The notes below the pieces were generated by a model, which saw only the letters and a program-made list of their open reading frames with translations, was not told where the DNA came from and searched no databases. From Streptomycetales bacterium (lineage in GTDB: Bacteria > Actinomycetota > Actinomycetes > Prado026), in assembly GCA_025361995.1 (NCBI GenBank), contig JANYIP010000220.1:1-13273 (forward strand): DNA of 13,273 nucleotides. Direction: 5' to 3'. Positions 11,339 to 13,273 of the stretch are shown here, one piece after another. Position 1 is the stretch's first letter; every line of letters begins with the position of its first letter. The translations under genes and the position numbers were made by a program.

Positions 11339-12667
11339 GTGGCAGAGCAGTCCCCCAAGCCGAAGAGGCCCAGCGGGCGGAGGTGGCGGGTTGTCGTACC
11401 CGTCGTCGTCCTCGTCCTCCTCGCCGGCGTGGGCACCGCCGCCTGGGCCATGAACCGCTCGTCGGCGTCCGCCGCCACCGCGGCCGTGACCTACCGCTCG
11501 GTCACCGTCTCGACCGGGAACGTCCGCGAGTCGGTCACCGCCTCCGGCACCATCGAGCCGGCCACCACCTCAGACCTGGCCTTCACCGCCTCGGGCGAGA
11601 TCACCGGGGTTTACGTCGCACCGGGCCAGAGAGTCGCCAAGGGCCAGAAGCTGGCCACCTTGTCGTCCGCCTCGCTGACCAGCCAGGTCGCCCAGGCCGA
11701 GGCCACGCTCGCCAGCGACGAGGCACGCCTGTCCACGGACCAGACCGCGAGCGCGTCGTCGGCCCAGATCGCCTCTGACGAGGCCGACATCACCGTGGCG
11801 AAGGCTCAGCTCGTGGACGCCAAGACCGCCCTCGCCGGGGCAACCCTGACATCGCCGATCGCCGGCACGGTCACCGCGGTCAACATCACAGTCGGCGAGC
11901 AGAAGGGCAGCTCGTCCTCAGCATCCAGCTCAGGGTCCAGCTCAGGGTCGGGTTCGGGGTCGGGCTCCGGTTCCGGGTCGGCGTCCGGGTCGTCAGGCTC
12001 CGGCTCGTCGAGCACCTCGACCGGCTCGTCCTCGTCCGCCGATGTCGAGGTCATCAGCACCGGCTCGTACGTCGTCAACGCCACAGTGGACGCCACTGAC
12101 GTGGCGAATGTCGCCAAGGGCGACCAGGTGACGATCACGCCGACGGGTGCGACCACGACGGCGTTCGGCCTGGTCACCTCGGTCGGCATCGTGGCCTCGG
12201 CCAGCTCGGGGACAGCGACCTTCCCGGTGGTCGTCGCGGTCACCGGCAGCCCGACCGGCCTGTACGCCGGCGGCACGGCTGACCTTGCCATCACGTACAA
12301 GCAGGTCAGCAACGTGCTGGTCGTTCCGACCCTCGCGATCACCCGCACCAGCGGCAAGTCGTACGTGACCGTCAGCAAGAACGGCACCAAGTCGCAGCAG
12401 CTCATCACGGCCGGCCTCAGCTCGGGCGGATCGACCGAGGTCCTGACCGGGCTGTCCGACGGCGACACCGTGGTGATCGCCGTCCGCATCCCGACCGGGA
12501 CCGGCGCCGGTACCCGCGGCGGGACCGGTGGTTTCGGGGGCGGCTTCGGAGGCGGGACCGGAGGCTTCGGCGGCGGGGCCGGCGGGTTCGGTGGCGGCAC
12601 TGGTGGCGGCACTGGTGGCGGCACTGGTGGCGGCACTGGTGGCGGCACCGGTGGCGGGAACGGCTGA
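11339..12667 (+). CDS. Efflux periplasmic-adaptor-like (HlyD/MacA family) membrane fusion protein
   Basis: Protein of 442 aa from GTG 11339. It has a basic N-terminus (KPKRPSGRRWR), then one transmembrane helix (about 17-37), then a MacA/HlyD-like body. The lipoyl-type half-motifs are GEITGVYVAPGQRVAKGQKL (86-105) and LTSPIAGTVTAVNITVGE (170-187), separated by a short alpha-helical hairpin (about 112-168). A Ser/Gly stretch (about 190-233) precedes the beta-barrel and membrane-proximal parts (234-385). The C-terminus is a Gly-rich tail (about 389-442). In a monoderm actinomycete it sits on the outer face of the membrane and probably works with the ABC ATPase encoded next (1-nt overlap) and a permease beyond the window. 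The substrate is unknown. Confidence 0.9.
   Translation: MAEQSPKPKRPSGRRWRVVVPVVVLVLLAGVGTAAWAMNRSSASAATAAVTYRSVTVSTGNVRESVTASGTIEPATTSDLAFTASGEITGVYVAPGQRVAKGQKLATLSSASLTSQVAQAEATLASDEARLSTDQTASASSAQIASDEADITVAKAQLVDAKTALAGATLTSPIAGTVTAVNITVGEQKGSSSSASSSGSSSGSGSGSGSGSGSASGSSGSGSSSTSTGSSSSADVEVISTGSYVVNATVDATDVANVAKGDQVTITPTGATTTAFGLVTSVGIVASASSGTATFPVVVAVTGSPTGLYAGGTADLAITYKQVSNVLVVPTLAITRTSGKSYVTVSKNGTKSQQLITAGLSSGGSTEVLTGLSDGDTVVIAVRIPTGTGAGTRGGTGGFGGGFGGGTGGFGGGAGGFGGGTGGGTGGGTGGGTGGGTGGGNG
11906..12037 (+). repeat. Ser/Gly-encoding low-complexity tract within the adaptor gene
   Basis: About 44 codons encode almost only Ser and Gly, with runs of SGSGSGSG built from degenerate six-base TCG/TCC-GGN units. 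It lies at the junction between the second lipoyl half-motif and the beta-barrel, and probably forms a flexible linker. The length of such tracts is likely to vary between strains. Confidence 0.85.
12590..12658 (+). repeat. 12-bp tandem repeat encoding GGGT units at the adaptor C-terminus
   Basis: Four perfect copies of GGTGGCGGCACT (12590-12637), one copy with a single change (12638-12649) and a partial copy (12650-12658) encode repeated GGGT. It follows a longer imperfect array of GGFGGG-type repeats from about 12520. The near identity at the DNA level indicates recent copy-number change by slippage or unequal exchange. Confidence 0.92.
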
Positions 12668-13273
12668 TGACCGTCGTTCTCGCGGAACCGCTCGCGATCC
12701 CGGCCGACGAACGGGTCATCGCGTTGGTGGATGTCCGCAAGGTCTATCGCAGCGGCTCGCTCGAGGTCGAGGCGCTGCGCGGGATCACCCTGGACATCTC
12801 CCCTGCCGAGTACGTCGCAGTGATGGGGCCGTCCGGCTCAGGGAAGTCGACCTTGATGCACATCCTCGGCTGCCTCGACGTGCCGACTGCGGGCACCTTC
12901 CACCTGGCCGGCGACGACGTCAGCGCCCTGTCCGAGGACGAGCTCGCCGACATCCGCAACCGGCGGATCGGCTTCGTCTTCCAGCAGTTCAACCTGCTGC
13001 CGTCCTTGTCCGCCTGGCGCAACGTCGAGCTCCCCCTCGCGTACGCCGGAGTCCACCGGCACGAGCGGCGCAGGCGCGCCGTCGCCGCGCTCGAGCAGGT
13101 CGGCCTCGGCGACCGTGTCGAGCACCGGCCGGGCGAGCTCTCCGGCGGTCAGCAGCAACGGGTGGCGGTCGCCCGTGCGCTGGTCACCGAACCCGCGCTG
13201 ATCCTGGCGGACGAGCCGACCGGCAACCTCGACTCGGCCTCCACCACCGACATGCTCGCCCTGCTGGCCGAGC
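12667..13273 (+). CDS. ABC transporter ATP-binding protein (MacB/LolD type), 3' partial
   Basis: The ATG at 12667 shares one base with the adaptor stop codon, and the frame stays open for 202 codons to the window edge. All nucleotide-binding motifs are present: Walker A GPSGSGKST (54-62), Q-loop VFQQFNLLP (Q106), signature LSGGQQQRVAVARAL (158-172) and Walker B LILADEPTGNLDS (178-190). The QQFNLLPSLSAWRNVELPL pattern is typical of MacB/LolD/FtsE-like ATPases that pair with MacB-type permeases. Together with the adaptor it suggests a tripartite-style exporter adapted to a single-membrane cell. The His-switch region and the C-terminus lie outside the window. Confidence 0.95.
   Translation, partial: MTVVLAEPLAIPADERVIALVDVRKVYRSGSLEVEALRGITLDISPAEYVAVMGPSGSGKSTLMHILGCLDVPTAGTFHLAGDDVSALSEDELADIRNRRIGFVFQQFNLLPSLSAWRNVELPLAYAGVHRHERRRRAVAALEQVGLGDRVEHRPGELSGGQQQRVAVARALVTEPALILADEPTGNLDSASTTDMLALLAE

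Overview
This is a GC-rich, densely coded chromosomal segment, almost certainly from an actinomycete (Actinomycetota). The codon use is strongly G/C-biased at third positions. There is a mycothiol-dependent-type maleylpyruvate isomerase family protein and a DUF2630 protein, both typical of this phylum. Most transcription units begin with a TAnnnT -10 element 6-8 nt before the start codon, the leaderless layout common in actinomycetes. The genus cannot be decided from the sequence. I see no mobile element, RNA gene or CRISPR array. No gene-free stretch exceeds about 150 bp.

Layout, left to right. (1) A ROK-family regulator truncated at the left edge (1-1137). (2) A two-gene unit of a HipA-like kinase and a DUF3037 protein (1200-2382), overlapping by 17 nt. 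(3) On the minus strand, a SigE-type ECF sigma factor and a single-pass membrane protein that is probably its regulator (3646-2379). They are translationally coupled by ATGA, and an ECF-like promoter (GGAAC-N17-CGTC) lies in front of the sigma gene. (4) Divergent from it, an unrecognised single-pass membrane protein (3798-4850). (5) A divergent pair with tightly packed promoters: a maleylpyruvate isomerase/DinB-like protein (minus, 5605-4874) and an APH-type phosphotransferase (plus, 5646-6902). (6) An aldo/keto reductase and a four-helix membrane protein overlapping by one base (6950-8832), then DUF2630 (8843-9088) and a YtcJ-like amidohydrolase (9111-10763). (7) A META-like small acidic protein (10787-11200). 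(8) The start of an efflux operon: a membrane-fusion/adaptor protein with Ser/Gly and Gly-rich repeats (11339-12667), then a MacB-type ABC ATPase cut by the right edge (12667-13273). Three phased TCCCAG-like direct repeats lie in front of the adaptor gene.

Most units look independent. The functional groupings best supported are sigma/anti-sigma-like protein, HipA-like kinase/DUF3037, and adaptor/ATPase (presumably followed by a permease outside the window). The least characterised are the kinase/DUF3037 pair and the sigma factor locus. Function assignments come from recognising motifs by eye; no database search was run.
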